In this document: positions 26,849-38,600 of the stretch, piece by piece
Position numbering within the stretch: the stretch's first letter is position 1
Layout: each line of letters opens with the position of its first letter
Assembly (NCBI GenBank): GCA_003255065.1
Contig: QAOA01002098.1
Span: 37,222 to 101,221, forward strand
Length of the DNA: 64,000 bases
Reading direction: 5' to 3'
Source: Cercis canadensis
Lineage: Eukaryota; Streptophyta; Magnoliopsida; Fabales; Fabaceae
Program-made: the position numbers and the translations under genes
Notes under the pieces: generated by a model
Seen by the model: only the letters and a program-made list of their open reading frames with translations
What the model was told of the DNA's origin: nothing
Database searches by the model: none

Positions 26849-27480
26849 CTAGAAGTCAATCCTTACTCTCAGATTCAGTCATCTAGCACGAAATAGTTGA
26901 GAAACTCCTAAGCTGTTCATAATTCAAGGTAATAACGACTACGCAACCTATCCTCATTAAACTTTGTAATAATTTGGGCTCGAGACCAGCAGTATATAAA
27001 ACATTATCAACTAACAAAATCAAATATTAATATTTTTTTTTGATTATATGACAGCGAGGAAGTTTGAACCTCTAACCTCTTGCATACTAGCCAAACCTCT
27101 CACTATTAAATCATACCTAATGGCTTATCAAATATTAATTTATACTAGTGAAATAGATATAAGTATAATTTGCAATGAATGATCATGATGGTGATTTTAA
27201 GGGTTTTTTTGGAAGTTAAAATTGGGGGAAAATGAGAGGAAAATAAATGAGTAAATTTGTCTATCCCTTTATTTGGGAATTCAAAATTAAAAAAGGGAAA
27301 AAAAAAACTAAAGGGTAACCTCAAACTCCCACATTCCTTTTTTGCCTTTACTTGCCTTCAGGATAAACATCATATTGAGTCACAGTGACCCAAAAAATTC
27401 AACATGAGCTTCCAAATTTTCGTACTCTTTTCCTTTTTTCCCCTCTGAATTTTATTTTATGGTAATTAATTAACGGTGTA
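26849..27480. repeat. R-unit copy 2 (lacks the first SINE)
   Basis: It follows copy 1 in tandem. At the position of the SINE in copies 1 and 4 it reads gactacgcaacctatcctca without interruption, so it keeps the empty site. It carries a different short insertion at 27032-27127. Part of it (27180-27350) has no counterpart in copy 1. Confidence 0.65.
27032..27127 (-). mobile_element. short SINE (about 96 bp) with target duplication
   Basis: Bounded by a perfect 12-bp direct repeat, tcaaatattaat at 27020-27031 and 27128-27139. R-unit 1 has that site once, uninterrupted, near 26614. The minus strand gives a tRNA-like head with B box GAGGTTCAAAC and ends in an A tract. The small size, pol III box, tail and duplication fit a tRNA-derived SINE. 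Confidence 0.65.
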
Positions 27481-28093
27481 AATCTATCGATATATATCTA
27501 ATTAACCACTTCTTGACTTCATTAAAAAAAAACCTATATATTCTTTTAAGAAGAAAGTTAGAAAATGTAACTGGAACTTCTAAAAATGCTCAAATTCTAA
27601 CTAAGCAAAAAATTCACCCACATTCTCCAATACCCAGAAGAACAAGATTGTTCTAATTCTTGAACGAGATTAATCTCATGTCCAATTAGGTAAAATGGAG
27701 ATACTCGTGTATTAACAAAAAACAAATGTTTTTTTTTTTTACCAACTCTACTTGATACAAACTTAATAAATTTAACAATGCATTGAGTACACTAACAAGT
27801 GGCCGTTTTCATTTGTCAAGTATCTATGGTCCTCATGTAAATTATTGATAATAGCGATTTAGTAGCTGGAAAATAGAGAAGAGTATTTATTAGGAGAAAA
27901 TCATTAACTACTTCTTGACCTGATTAATCACAGTAATGATAAATACTTTTCTTAGCAGTTCACCTCAGTAATGCTTCCCATGAAAATATAGAGGTGTTGA
28001 TAGAGATCCATGCTTGCCTAGAATTTGGACAGAAAACTATGGACCCTAGTGCAAAGTAAAATTTTCATGATCTGAACATGGGGAAGATCATAT
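27481..28093. other. intergenic, no gene seen
   Basis: AT-rich, no frame or repeat assigned, apart from 'cttcttgacttcattaa'-like phrases shared with neighbouring units. Confidence 0.4.
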
Positions 28094-28959
28094 AAATATT
28101 CTTTGTAAATTCATCAGTTGGTCAATACAACAATGTGGTCACTATCAATGATCAGAAAACAATCCTTACTATTAGAATCAGTCATCTAGCACGAAGTATC
28201 TGCGAATTAATCCCTAAGCTGTTAATAATGCAAATGAATTCCTGTCACAACCCTAAGTGAATTGTTTAACATTGCATACCAGAACTCAATACATAAGGTT
28301 TAGTCTAGTGATCGACTTGGACTAGATCCAAGTACATGAAACATCATCAACTGACTAAATCATATATAAATTTTGCAGAATTTAAAATCAGGCATACGTT
28401 TTAATTGATTGTGAGTCTGTGACTGATGCAGACGTTAAATTACAGTTTATGCAAGTTATGCTGACAATAACTGATTTTGTGAATACTTTAAAGAGGGTGT
28501 GGGAAATGTGAAGTCTAGGTTGTAATAAATATTCTTTGTAAATTCATCAGTTGGTCAATACAACAATGTGGTCACTATCAATGATCAGAAAACAATCCTT
28601 GCAATTAGAATCAGTCATCTAGCACGAAGTAGCTGCGAATTAATCCCTAAGCTGTTAATAATGCAAATGAATTCCTGTCACAACCCTAAGTGAATTGTTT
28701 AACATTGCATACCAGAACTCATTACATTAGGTTTAGTCAAGTGATCGACTTGGACTAGATCCAAGTACATGAAACATCATCAACTGACTAAATCATATAT
28801 AAATTTTGCAGAATTTAAAATCAGGCATACGTTTTAATTGATTGTGAGTCTGTGACTGACGCAGACGTTAAATTACAGTTTATGCAAGTTATGCTGACAA
28901 TAACTGATTTTGTGAATACTTTAAAGAGGGTGTGGGAAATGTGAAGTCTAGGTTATAAT
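28094..28959. repeat. 433-bp tandem duplication
   Basis: Two adjacent copies (about 28094-28526 and 28527-28959) start with 'aaatattctttgtaaattca' and end with 'gggaaatgtgaagtctagg'. I count roughly eight differences, so about 98 percent identity, which makes it a recent event. The unit is a divergent R-unit, non-coding. Confidence 0.85.
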
Positions 28960-29579
28960 GAAACCTTTAAAATAAAGTACACTGACGACCAAATAAGCAG
29001 CAAGAACTCCGAACTTTCCATATTTTTTAATTTAAAATTTTCTGATAAGGTAGTAATTATTTATGTTTGGTCTTAGTTTTCTACATATATGAAAGAAAAT
29101 CTAGCCATCGCATCTTTGTTTGATGTTTTGGCACAAAATTTATCGTCACATTAGAATCGTAACAAGGTATATTAAAAAGCTTGAGAACAGCTTGTAGAAA
29201 AATTCCACATTGCCTCCTGCCGTGTGTTTGGATATTAGATTTTCTTTTTAAAAAATTACATTTAAATCTGAAGTTAGAAGCTTAGATGATCAAAATTGGA
29301 GCTCTTGAAAACGCTCAGATTTTGACTTAAGAAAATGCTGTAGAAAGCAACACAAAACTTACTCAAACACTCAACCTAGAAGTACTTTCTTCGTATTTAA
29401 GAAAAGATTAAAATAATCTTTAATAATTGGAGTATACAATGCGCGTGATGCTAGTACGTCTATATCATTTGGACTTTTTTTCCTTTTTTTTTTTTTTTTA
29501 TTTTTGAGAAACATAAATCCATTGCATTAAGTCAATCGGCACTTACACAATAATAAATAACTGTATATAAAATTCTCAA
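28960..29579. other. gene-free stretch with a LINE-like A tail
   Basis: No gene is seen. A T-rich run at 29479-29500 followed by 'gagaaacataaatccattgc' looks like the 3' end of a minus-strand LINE (polyA after a short 3' UTR). Confidence 0.35.
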
Positions 29580-30880
29580 TACAATATTTTTTGAAATTCA
29601 AAAGGCTAATACCCTAAAATAAACTTTTACATTTTTCTCCCTGTACTAAAAGACAAATAAAGGCAGGTCTTGGCAAAAGAGAGGTCATTGACATTCGACG
29701 ACAAAGCATCTTTAATGGCGGAGAAAAATATTAAATGTGCTGCAGCAAGGTTAAACACTCGGTTTACCTGAAATATTATATTTGTAGAACACATGAAATA
29801 TAACATTAAAATTTTGAGATCTATCCAAAATAGAGATTGAATCTAACAAATTAACCCTCTAGAACACCAAATTTGCCTTTGAACAAGAAGAGTGTGTAAA
29901 ACACAACTGACAGATTGAAATAATTTATTGAAAGGACAAACCAAAACACCCAAAAAACATAAATAATTGAATAAAATGGACAAATAGTGGCGGCGGCAGC
30001 CCCAAAGCATAGCACAAGAAAATGAACAAGAGAATGAGGTAAAAACCTTACAAGAAGGAGAATAGGAGAAACAATTTGTAATGAGTCATGTCATTTTCCC
30101 AGTGAAAATCAGGTCTTAACTACCTCTGAATATGGATAAGAATGAAAATACTTAATCTCTCTCGAAGAATTGTTGTATATTCGTCAGTTAGTCCAGGATG
30201 TTAAACAATTACATGGTCACTATCCATGATTAGAAGTCAATCCTTACCCTCAGACTTAGTCATCTTGCATGAAATAATTGAGAAACTCCTAAGCTGTCTA
30301 ATAATTCAAAGTAATAGCTACTAAGCAACCTTGATTTTTTTTTTTTTTTTTTTCTTTTTTTTTTTTTTTTGTTTTTTTTTNGCTAGTTTTCATGCACCAA
30401 GACTAAATCTCTCTCATACGATCTTAAGGGCTCACCCCTCACATCGGCCTAGTGCATTCAGAGGATAAATTTTTCTGAGTACTGGCCCCAAGATTCGAAC
30501 ATTGGCTAGCTTGAATCACAACCTAGCTATTGCATCCTTATTACCGGGCTAAACCCTTAGGGTTAACTACAACGCAACCTACCCTCATTAAACTTTGTAA
30601 TAATTTGGACGGGTGACCAGTTGTATATAAAACATTATCAACTAAGAAAATCAACTCGTGAAATAGACATAATAAGCATAATTTACAGTGAATGATGATG
30701 ATGTTAAATAAAACAGAGCGTAGGAATTGTGAAGTATATGTTGTAACTGAAATCTTCAGGATAAACATCACATTGACCATAAAAATTCAACATCAGCTTG
30801 GAAATTTCCGTACTCATTTCCTTTTTTTTCCCCTCTGAATTTATTTTATGGTAATTAATTAATTAGTTATGTGTGGTATA
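29580..30880. repeat. duplicated block with R-unit 4 (pair with 31313-32230)
   Basis: From 'ttgaaattcaaaaggctaat' to the R-unit, this block matches 31313-32230, offset about 1735 bp, with high identity. It contains 'cggcggcagccccaaagca' near 29991. On the minus strand at about 29775-29650, after a possible acceptor, there is an open frame reading VNRVFNLAAAHLIFF and SAIKDALSSNVNDLSFAK. The frame stays open in the second copy. I do not recognise the protein, and no partner exons were found. Confidence 0.6.
30332..30564 (-). mobile_element. tRNA-derived SINE in R-unit 4
   Basis: This is the same insertion as at 26317-26527. It has a long T tract at 30336-30380 (A tail, with a single N at 30382). 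The minus-strand head carries TTTAGCCCGGTAATAAGG and B box TGTTCGAATC. It is flanked by agctactaagcaacct (30316-30331) and aactacaacgcaacct (30565-30580). A truncated form is seen at about 32060-32150 in the next copy. Confidence 0.7.
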
Positions 30881-30931
30881 GACATTGTATTTCTTTTTTG
30901 GGTCCTCTTTATGTAAATATACCATATATGA

Positions 30932-31092
30932 TATATCTACATTTTTTTGTCATTCTCATAATTTCTCTAATTTTATTTGTATTTTGTCTTGTTTTTCCTT
31001 TGAAGTATTTTNATATCTACATTTTTTTGTCATTCTCATAATTTCTCTAATTTTATTTGTATTTTGTCTTGTTTTTCCTTTGAAGTATTTTC
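30932..31092. repeat. 80-bp direct repeat across a single N
   Basis: A stretch of about 80 bp (from 'tatctacatttttttgtcat' to 'ctttgaagtatttt') occurs twice without differences, separated only by an N at 31012. This pattern is expected of two overlapping contig ends joined without merging, so it is probably an assembly artefact. Confidence 0.8.
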
Positions 31093-31312
31093 CAGTCATT
31101 AGATTAATTTTATTATTATTAATCTTGTTCTTTTTCTATTATTACTAAGCTCATTTTTAAAAAAAAAATTAGGGGAAGACAATAGGATAAGAACAAAGGA
31201 AGGGGAAGAATAACCTAGAAAGATGGGATTATACTGTTGTTATGAGAATGTCGTAATAGTTGAGCTGCACGTAGAGAGGTTAATGAAGTCAATTGAAGTG
31301 GTAAATATTAAA

Positions 31313-32230
31313 TATTTTTTGAAATTCAAAAGGCTAATACCCTAAAATAAACTTTTACATTTTTCTCCCTATACTAAAAGGCAAATAAAGGCATGGCTCA
31401 AGGTCTTGGCAAAAGAGAGGTCATTGACATTCGACGACAAAGCATCTTTAATGGCGGAGAAAAATATTAAATGTACTGCAGCAAGGTTAAACACTCGGTT
31501 TATCTGAAATATTATATTTGTAGAACACATGAAATATAACATTAAAATTTTGAGATCTATCCAAAATAGAGGTTGAATCTAACAAATTGACCCCCTAGAA
31601 CATCAAATTTGCCTTTGAACAAGAAGAGTATGTAAAACACAACTGACAGATTAAAATAATTTATTGAAAGGACAAACTAAAACACCTAAAAAACATAGAT
31701 AATTGAATAAAATGGACAAATAATGGCCGCGGCAGCCCCAAAGCATAGCACAAGAAAATGAACAAGAGAATGAGGTAAAAACCTTACAAGAAGGAGAATA
31801 GGAGAAACAATTTGTAATGAGTCATGTCATTTTCCCAGTGAAAATCAGGTCTTAACTACCTCTGAATATGGATAAGAATGAAAATACTTAATCTCTCTCG
31901 AAGAATTGTTGTATATTCATCAGTTAGTCCAGGATGTTAAACAATTACATGGTCACTATCCACGACTAGAAGTCAATCCTTACTCACAGACTCAGTCATC
32001 TTGCACAAATAGTTGAGAAACTCCTAAGCTGTCTCATAATTCAAAGTGATAGCTACTACACAACCTTTTTTTTTAAAAAAAAAAAAAATTAATGGTAAGA
32101 GTATTTTTAGGTCAGTTTTCATGCATCAGGACTAAGTGCCTCCCCAAGTGTCTGTACTCATTTTTTTTTTCTCCTCTGAATTTTATTTTATGATAATTAA
32201 TTAATTAGTTATGTGTGGTGTAAACACAGT
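31313..32230. repeat. duplicated block, second copy, with R-unit 5
   Basis: Counterpart of 29580-30880. The SINE is only partly present (about 32060-32150), and the unit rejoins the family at 'ctcctctgaattttatttta'. No gene is seen. Confidence 0.65.
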
Positions 32231-33007
32231 ATTTGTTCTGGATCCTCTTCATGTAAATATATCGATATATACATTTTTGGTTATTCTCATAATTTCTCTA
32301 ATTTATTTTTATTTAGTCTTTTTTTCCTTTAAATTATTTTCCAGTCATTAGACTTTTATTATTTTTATTAGTATTATTATTATTATTGTTGTTATTATTA
32401 ATCTTATTCTTTTTATATTATTACTATTATTTTTTTTGTTTTTACCCTTTTTTTTTTAAAAAAGAAAAATGAATGAGGAAAAATGTTTTTTATTTTAACT
32501 TTCTCTTTAACCAATTTTCTAAGCTCATTAAAAAATACAAAAAGAAAGAGGAAGACATTGGATAAGAACAAAGGAAGAGGAAGAATAATCTAGAAAGATG
32601 GGATTATATTGTTGCTATGAGAATGCCCTAATCATTGAGCACTAAGAATATTCTATTATAAAAATTTTGTGTTCAAATTTTATTATGGACGGATGTTTAG
32701 ACTGAATATGTTATCATTTATGAACCTTTCAGTCACCCATGGACAGTAAAACTGTAAAAGCATGGTATCCCTAATTGAAGCTATAGCATCATATTTACAT
32801 GTGAACTTCTGTACAAGGCACTATTATATATTCACACACACAAAATCTTCTAATTAACCACTATTAATTATATTGTACAATAATACCCTATAGGACGCGA
32901 TACATATTTTCAAAATAAACCACAGTTTTACAAACTCCACAATAGCAATCTTCTTGAATGAGTGAACTAAAAAATTAAACAAGCTGTCTTATGAAACACG
33001 TTATTGT
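32231..33007. other. 3' flank of the LRK10L minus-strand gene
   Basis: Contains a TTA/TTATTA-rich microsatellite at about 32355-32440 and otherwise unassigned AT-rich DNA. The 3' UTR and polyadenylation site of the gene at 33008-35200 must lie here. Confidence 0.4.
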
Positions 33008-35200
33008 TTACTCTAATTCAGGAATGACTTCTAGGTCAAGCTTGACATGTCTCTGAGCATTGATGCCATTTTTTGTCTTTGGGGCTGTGGAGCTGAATGG
33101 ATTAGGAGGCACTGATAATCCATTGTCATCTCCTTCCAACATTTGAACCACAACTTTCATGGACGGCCGATCTATTGGGTGCCATTGTATGCACCACAAT
33201 CCTACAATTGCAAGTTTCTTTACAATCTCAATATCTTTTTCCTCCTCAAAGTGAATTCTTAGGTCTTCTCCTTCTTGTAGAAGATTGTAAATCCACTCTG
33301 GATAGTAAACTTGGGCACTGTTCTTGCCAATGGCATCCATATTCTTTCTTCCTCCAACCATTTCAAGTAGTAAAATACCAAAGCTATAGACATCAGATTT
33401 GAAAGAAGCCTTGCCAAAGTTTCTTGAGAAAACTTCTGGGGCAATGTATCCTACAGTGCCTCTGGCTGTAGTCATTGACAATGCACTTTGATCCTTGGAA
33501 CACAATTTAGCCAGGCCGAAATCTGAAATTTTTGGAATAAAGTTTTGATCAAGTAGTATATTATGAGGTTTGATGTCAAAATGCAATATTTGTTGTTCGC
33601 AACCTTGGTGAAGATACTCAATTCCTCTAGCAATGCCAAGAGCAATGTCTTGTAACTTTTCCCAGCCAAGGAAACGGCTTTTCATTTCTGGGGAACATAT
33701 GAATTTTTCAAGTGATTCATTTGGCAAAAATTCATAAACCAAAGCTCGATAAAATCCATCAGCACAAAAGCCAACCAAGCGAACAACGTTCACATGGTGA
33801 ATTGTGCCCATTGTTCCTAGTTCATTGATAAACTCTTCACCATTTCCCTTAGAGTCATTGAGGATCTTGACTGCAACAAGTATTTCATTGGAGAGCTTTC
33901 CTTTGAATACTGTTCCATAGGCTCCTTCGCCTAAGTTCTCTTTAAATTGATTTGTAATCTTTTTGATATCAGCATATGAGTACCTCGAAGGCTTGAGGGC
34001 TTTGTAATCTTCCAAAAAAATTTCAATCCTTTCTTCATAGCCTTTCCTCAATTTGTATGCTCTTAAAGCACGAACAATTGTAATGAGCATGAAAACCAAA
34101 AGAAACGAGCCAAGAGTTACACCTGCACATTAATGGTACTAACTAGTTTAATACACATACGTTATATTGAAAACAAAATAGAGAAAATATTGAAAGTATA
34201 TAATTTATTTGGAAGTAGAGTACTCACATATCACTTTGATTGATGGGCCTGTTTCAAATAACAATTTAATCAGCATCTCTTGTTTGCAAATTGAACATAA
34301 GTATCAATGAAAACTTGTGTTCTATCAAATATCTAGGTAATATAATAGTCTTGATTCCCATATATTCTTGATGGAGTATATAATCATACGATATCATATC
34401 TTTATGGTTTCTTGTTATACCACATCTCATTTGTCTAATTAATTTATACAACACATTTAAAGTGAAAGCGTAGCTTTATTTAAGAAACAGAAAAGAAAAA
34501 AAATAAATAAATTACCTCTCCGTGCACTGGTTTTGTAGCAAACTATTTCATCGTCAGTGCCATTTTTCTTTATACATTTACTTCCCTTTGCTTCACATCT
34601 ACCACAATTTGGTTTTGACCATGTCATCCAGAACATATTAGCAGCCTCCTCTGGGTAAAAGAAATCAAACCCCAGAAAACTAAAAGGACCAGGTGCTGCA
34701 AATTTAACGTCAAGCATCTTGGTGCAAGCTGGAAACTCCCAAAATGTACTACTATATTGTGAATCGCACACTTGGATTGGACAGAGGAATGAAGGACAAT
34801 TGAAGAAAGTAAAGTTATATATTTCGCCTAATTGGGAATTAAAGACTGATGATGAATTGGCTAGTCTTAGAATCTTTCTTGGAAGGCAACTTTGGGGGTC
34901 ATGTAGTTGAATGAACCAATTATTGTAATCAACATATTTTACAGAAAAATTTACCGGAACTGGACCTGCTGGCGGCTCAAGAACTGTTTCATTGTCATGT
35001 GAGCAAGAAAGTTCAAACCCAGGATAGCCACAATACTCTGGCTGGAGGCCTTTGAGCCGGAAAGGGAAATGAATGGTGGGACCATGATTCCCACACTTGG
35101 CTTTCTTGCAACCATGTTGGCTTTCTCCTGGATTAACAAAAAGGACTGCAAGTGCCAAGAATAAAAAACAAAAGTTTTGGGAGTTCATCATTTTATGCAT
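33008..35200 (-). CDS. LRK10L-type receptor-like kinase (rust resistance kinase Lr10-like), 3 exons, 606 aa
   Basis: A putative cell-surface receptor kinase. Exons on the minus strand are 35200-34516, 34248-34228 (21 nt) and 34122-33008, all with GT-AG introns and matching phases (1,821 nt in all). Residues 4-27 form a signal peptide (FCFLFLALAVLFV). A cysteine-rich GUB_WAK-type galacturonan-binding-like domain follows (about 31-135), then a WAK-associated C-terminal region with CGRCEAKGSKC (about 199-209). The membrane span is about 234-256. In the kinase, the Gly loop LGEGAYGTVFKG is near 299, the catalytic Lys of VAVK near 321, HFDIKPHN near 418 and DFGLAKL near 436. The HRD Arg is replaced (non-RD), usual for this immune-type family. 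The start is ATG 35200; 35191 and 35188 are in-frame alternatives. It stands head to head with the gene starting at 35603. The gene looks functional; the ligand is unknown. Confidence 0.93.
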
Positions 35201-35602
35201 GCTATCTGGATTGTAGAGCACTTAAGAGTTTTGAGCTTCTCAGTTTTATATATGACGTTTTGGCCCTTTTGGGTATTTTCCAATATTTGCCGCTGACCAG
35301 GTACAAATTAAATGACACAATTTTCTTGCTCCAATATTTTCAAACATCTTGCGTGTTAACGATTTGTTTAATAACCCTAATTAAAAATTCGCTGCCATCA
35401 GACAGTGACCATTGTTTAATCAATAACCTTTACCTTCCTTACAATTTCGTCGTCATTTTTTGTTTTTTTTTGTTTTGTATAGAATTTTCAGCCATTGATA
35501 GTGACGACCAAGTTTGCAACACGCAACTGGAGAAACTGAAGAAGCCTATGTTAAAGAAATTCATCAATGAGGAAATCTAACTCTTATTTCAATCTCTTCC
35601 CC
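35201..35602. promoter_or_regulatory. shared promoter region of two divergent LRK10L genes
   Basis: Only about 400 bp separate the two start codons. For the minus-strand gene a TATA box (TATATAAAA, minus strand) lies at 35244-35252, about 44 bp upstream of its ATG. No equally good TATA box was seen for the plus-strand gene; 'tgtatagaa' near 35476 is the best candidate. Co-regulation is inferred from spacing only. Confidence 0.5.
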
Positions 35603-38600
35603 ATGTTCAGAAGAATTGCCTCCTTTAATGGAGGACTTAGAGTCCTCATTATTGTGGTTCTATTCAAATTCCAAATCCAAACCACTTGCCCTGCCTCGCT
35701 TAACAATCAGTGTACCTCTTCCTGCGGGAAAGCACACAATATAAGTAACCCATTTCGAGTGAAGGATGATCCAGAAAACTGTGGCAATCCACGATATGAA
35801 ATAGATTGCGAAAACAACGTGGCGATGAAATCTTTGTATTTAGGAAAATATTATGTGGAATCAATCGATTACGATAACAAGACAATCCGACTTGTGGATC
35901 CTGGTGTTCACGAAAACAACAATTGCTCCTCCACGCCTCATTATCTCTTGAGCTCGAGGAACTTCAGTGGATCAATCAATTACTATCTGGAGGAGGATTT
36001 GCATATATATTACATAAGTTGTGGTGAAGCAGTGAATGATCCTCTGTATGTGAGTACTGCTGCCTGCAGCGATAAGCATCCCAGAGAGCATAACTATGCC
36101 GTTGTTCGTATGTATTTAACTGCCGAGGAATTAAGAGTTGGGTGCCCTGTGAAGATGGTTGCTTTGACATATTGGTCCAATGTAGAGTGGCGGCTTCAAC
36201 TTAAAGGCGGACGAAAAGTTTTCTTCGCTAAAATTCACAATCATTTAGTCCATGGATTCCAGCTTTCGTGGTTCGAGAACGGGAGGTCTGGTAAGACTTT
36301 AGAAGACCCGAAAAGTCTTTTTTACTATACAAAGCAACTTAAATAAAAAGAATTCTAGATTTATTCTAAAGTTACTTTTTATTTTACTTTTAGTCACGGG
36401 GAAGAGGGTAATTTAAAGTTTTATATAAGGAGTAGTCATTTTGTGATCTTGAATGGTAAATGTGTGACTACTATAATTCCATAAACAATATATTACTATT
36501 GGTTATATAAAATTATAAATGACCACCGATTATGAAAAACTATAATATATTGTGACTAAAGTAAAAAAGAGTACAACTTTAAAACCCATCTAATATTCTT
36601 TTTATTTAAATTCTTTTATACTAATTCTCCTTTTTTTTTTTTTGNTACTAATTCTCCTTTTTTTAAAAAGAAAAAGGTTTTTGATAAATTTATTAGAAGT
36701 GTTAGAATATTTTAGAAATTCCTTTGTACTAATTCTCCTCCATTCCATGTTAGAACATGAAGCCATAGGCCCGTAGCCAAACAAAAAAAAAAAAAAATTA
36801 AAGTAATTTCTTGTAAGTATACTTGTATTCCTTGAAGGTTGACCCACTTGTATTCAAAAATTTAACATATCTCTTCCTTACATAAAAAAAACAAAAAAAA
36901 TTTAAAGAAATTTCATGTAAATGCACTTGTATTCCTTGAAGGTAGACCCACTTGTAACATTGAGGATCGATTCTGGACCAATAATCCATTTTCCAACTCA
37001 TCTGACATCAGTGTGTTATAAAATTTCCTAGAGTATTTCTTGAAAGGGAACACAATTATGATTGACCCACTTGTATTCAAAAATTTAACATATCTCTTCC
37101 TTACATAAATCATGAGTTTCTGGTAATTAGTTACGATAGCATCAGTTCTTTTCTGAGGAAAGATATATATACTGCAATCTTGATGTAGATAAATGAGATT
37201 CCTGTAATTTCTCATCTTTCTGAACTACTGATGAGCTGACGCTTTTTTTTTTGCATGACTCAGACATTTGGAGAACCTTACTTGCTTGTTNCCTTATGTA
37301 AGCCTTTCTTTTTCTCCCTATTAAATTTCTTGGATCCTTATAATATTAAAAGTAGAACATATTTGTAATATATATGACAGAACCTAGTTTTATGCCTTTC
37401 AGTATCCTCAAACACCAATATAATTTAAATTATTAAAAATTTAATCTATAGTGAAAGTTTTCTATTTGTTTTCAATAATGTTGAACAATTTTCAAATTCT
37501 CTCCCTGTCTGTCTTACTTAGTCATTCACATGTTAATTTTCTCTTCTTTTTTTTGGCCAGTAATTTTTCTCTACATTTTGTTAAATGTTAAACTAACCAA
37601 ATCATTATTACGCATATACTTCAAAGTTCAAAGTTTTTTAAAAAAAAAAATCACATAAGAAAAAGTTAATAAAATAATAAATAGTTAGAAATTAAAAATG
37701 TGCATTTAGATGCTAGCATAATAGAACTCCAAAGATTTGACCTGATAGTAAAGATGTAATAGGTTTACTTAAATTAGTCAAGGTTCAAATTCTAGGATTA
37801 GCACCCATGGAAATTTTTTATTTTCTAAATGCACAATACCAAGGTATGGGGTGCACCTTTAAAATTGTCCCAAAAAAAAACTTAGCCTCAATACACGAAA
37901 GGTAGCTTGAAGATACATACCCTTAAGATTAAAAAAAAACAAAAACAAAAAAAGATGCTAGCATAATAGATGACTAAGTGTTTAAAACTTAAACCTAGAT
38001 TTTTGGAGGGGTAAAGAGATAAATATTAAAAGAATATTATTTACTCTTTTTTGAAGTAGTAACAATAGGTGTAAACATTATTCTTTAATTATGTTTGGTA
38101 TGCTTAGTAAATTGAGAAGATCAAGAGAATGAGGGAGAATAGTTTGAGGAGATAGAAGATTGGTGAAGAGAGCCCAAAATATACCCCTCTATTACTCCCT
38201 TAAATAGTTTTCACATTTCACCAATTTATTTTTAAAACCAAACATATTTAAAATAAATTAAATTTTACTCCATCTACCAAATATACCCTTGCATCCATAT
38301 GTTCATAGCTAGTCATTCTGGCCTCGTGTTTTGAAGCATAGTCACTTTCGTCTTCCCTGTATACAAGGGAGAATTACTAGGAAGGGAATTTAAAAAGAAT
38401 TTTTTTCAAAAAAAATAAAAAATAAAAACCATGAAGACACATAGTAGCGATTGGTCATGTTGTTGATTTCTATTTTTTAAAATAAATTTGTTATATTCTC
38501 TCTTTTTTTTTTTTNNNNNNNNNNNNNNNNNNNNNNNNNNNNNNNNNNNNNNNNNNNNNNNNNNNTTTTTTTTTTTTTTTTTAACAGTAGTGGAGCTAGA

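Noticed and set aside
37262-37296. Possible extra exon of the LRK10L gene after 'gcatgactcag'
   Set aside because: Contains an N, its length does not fit the phase-1 pattern as given, and the gene model works without it.
37730-37810. tRNA-like 'aaggttcaaattc' motif
   Set aside because: Single box without a partner; common by chance in AT-rich DNA.
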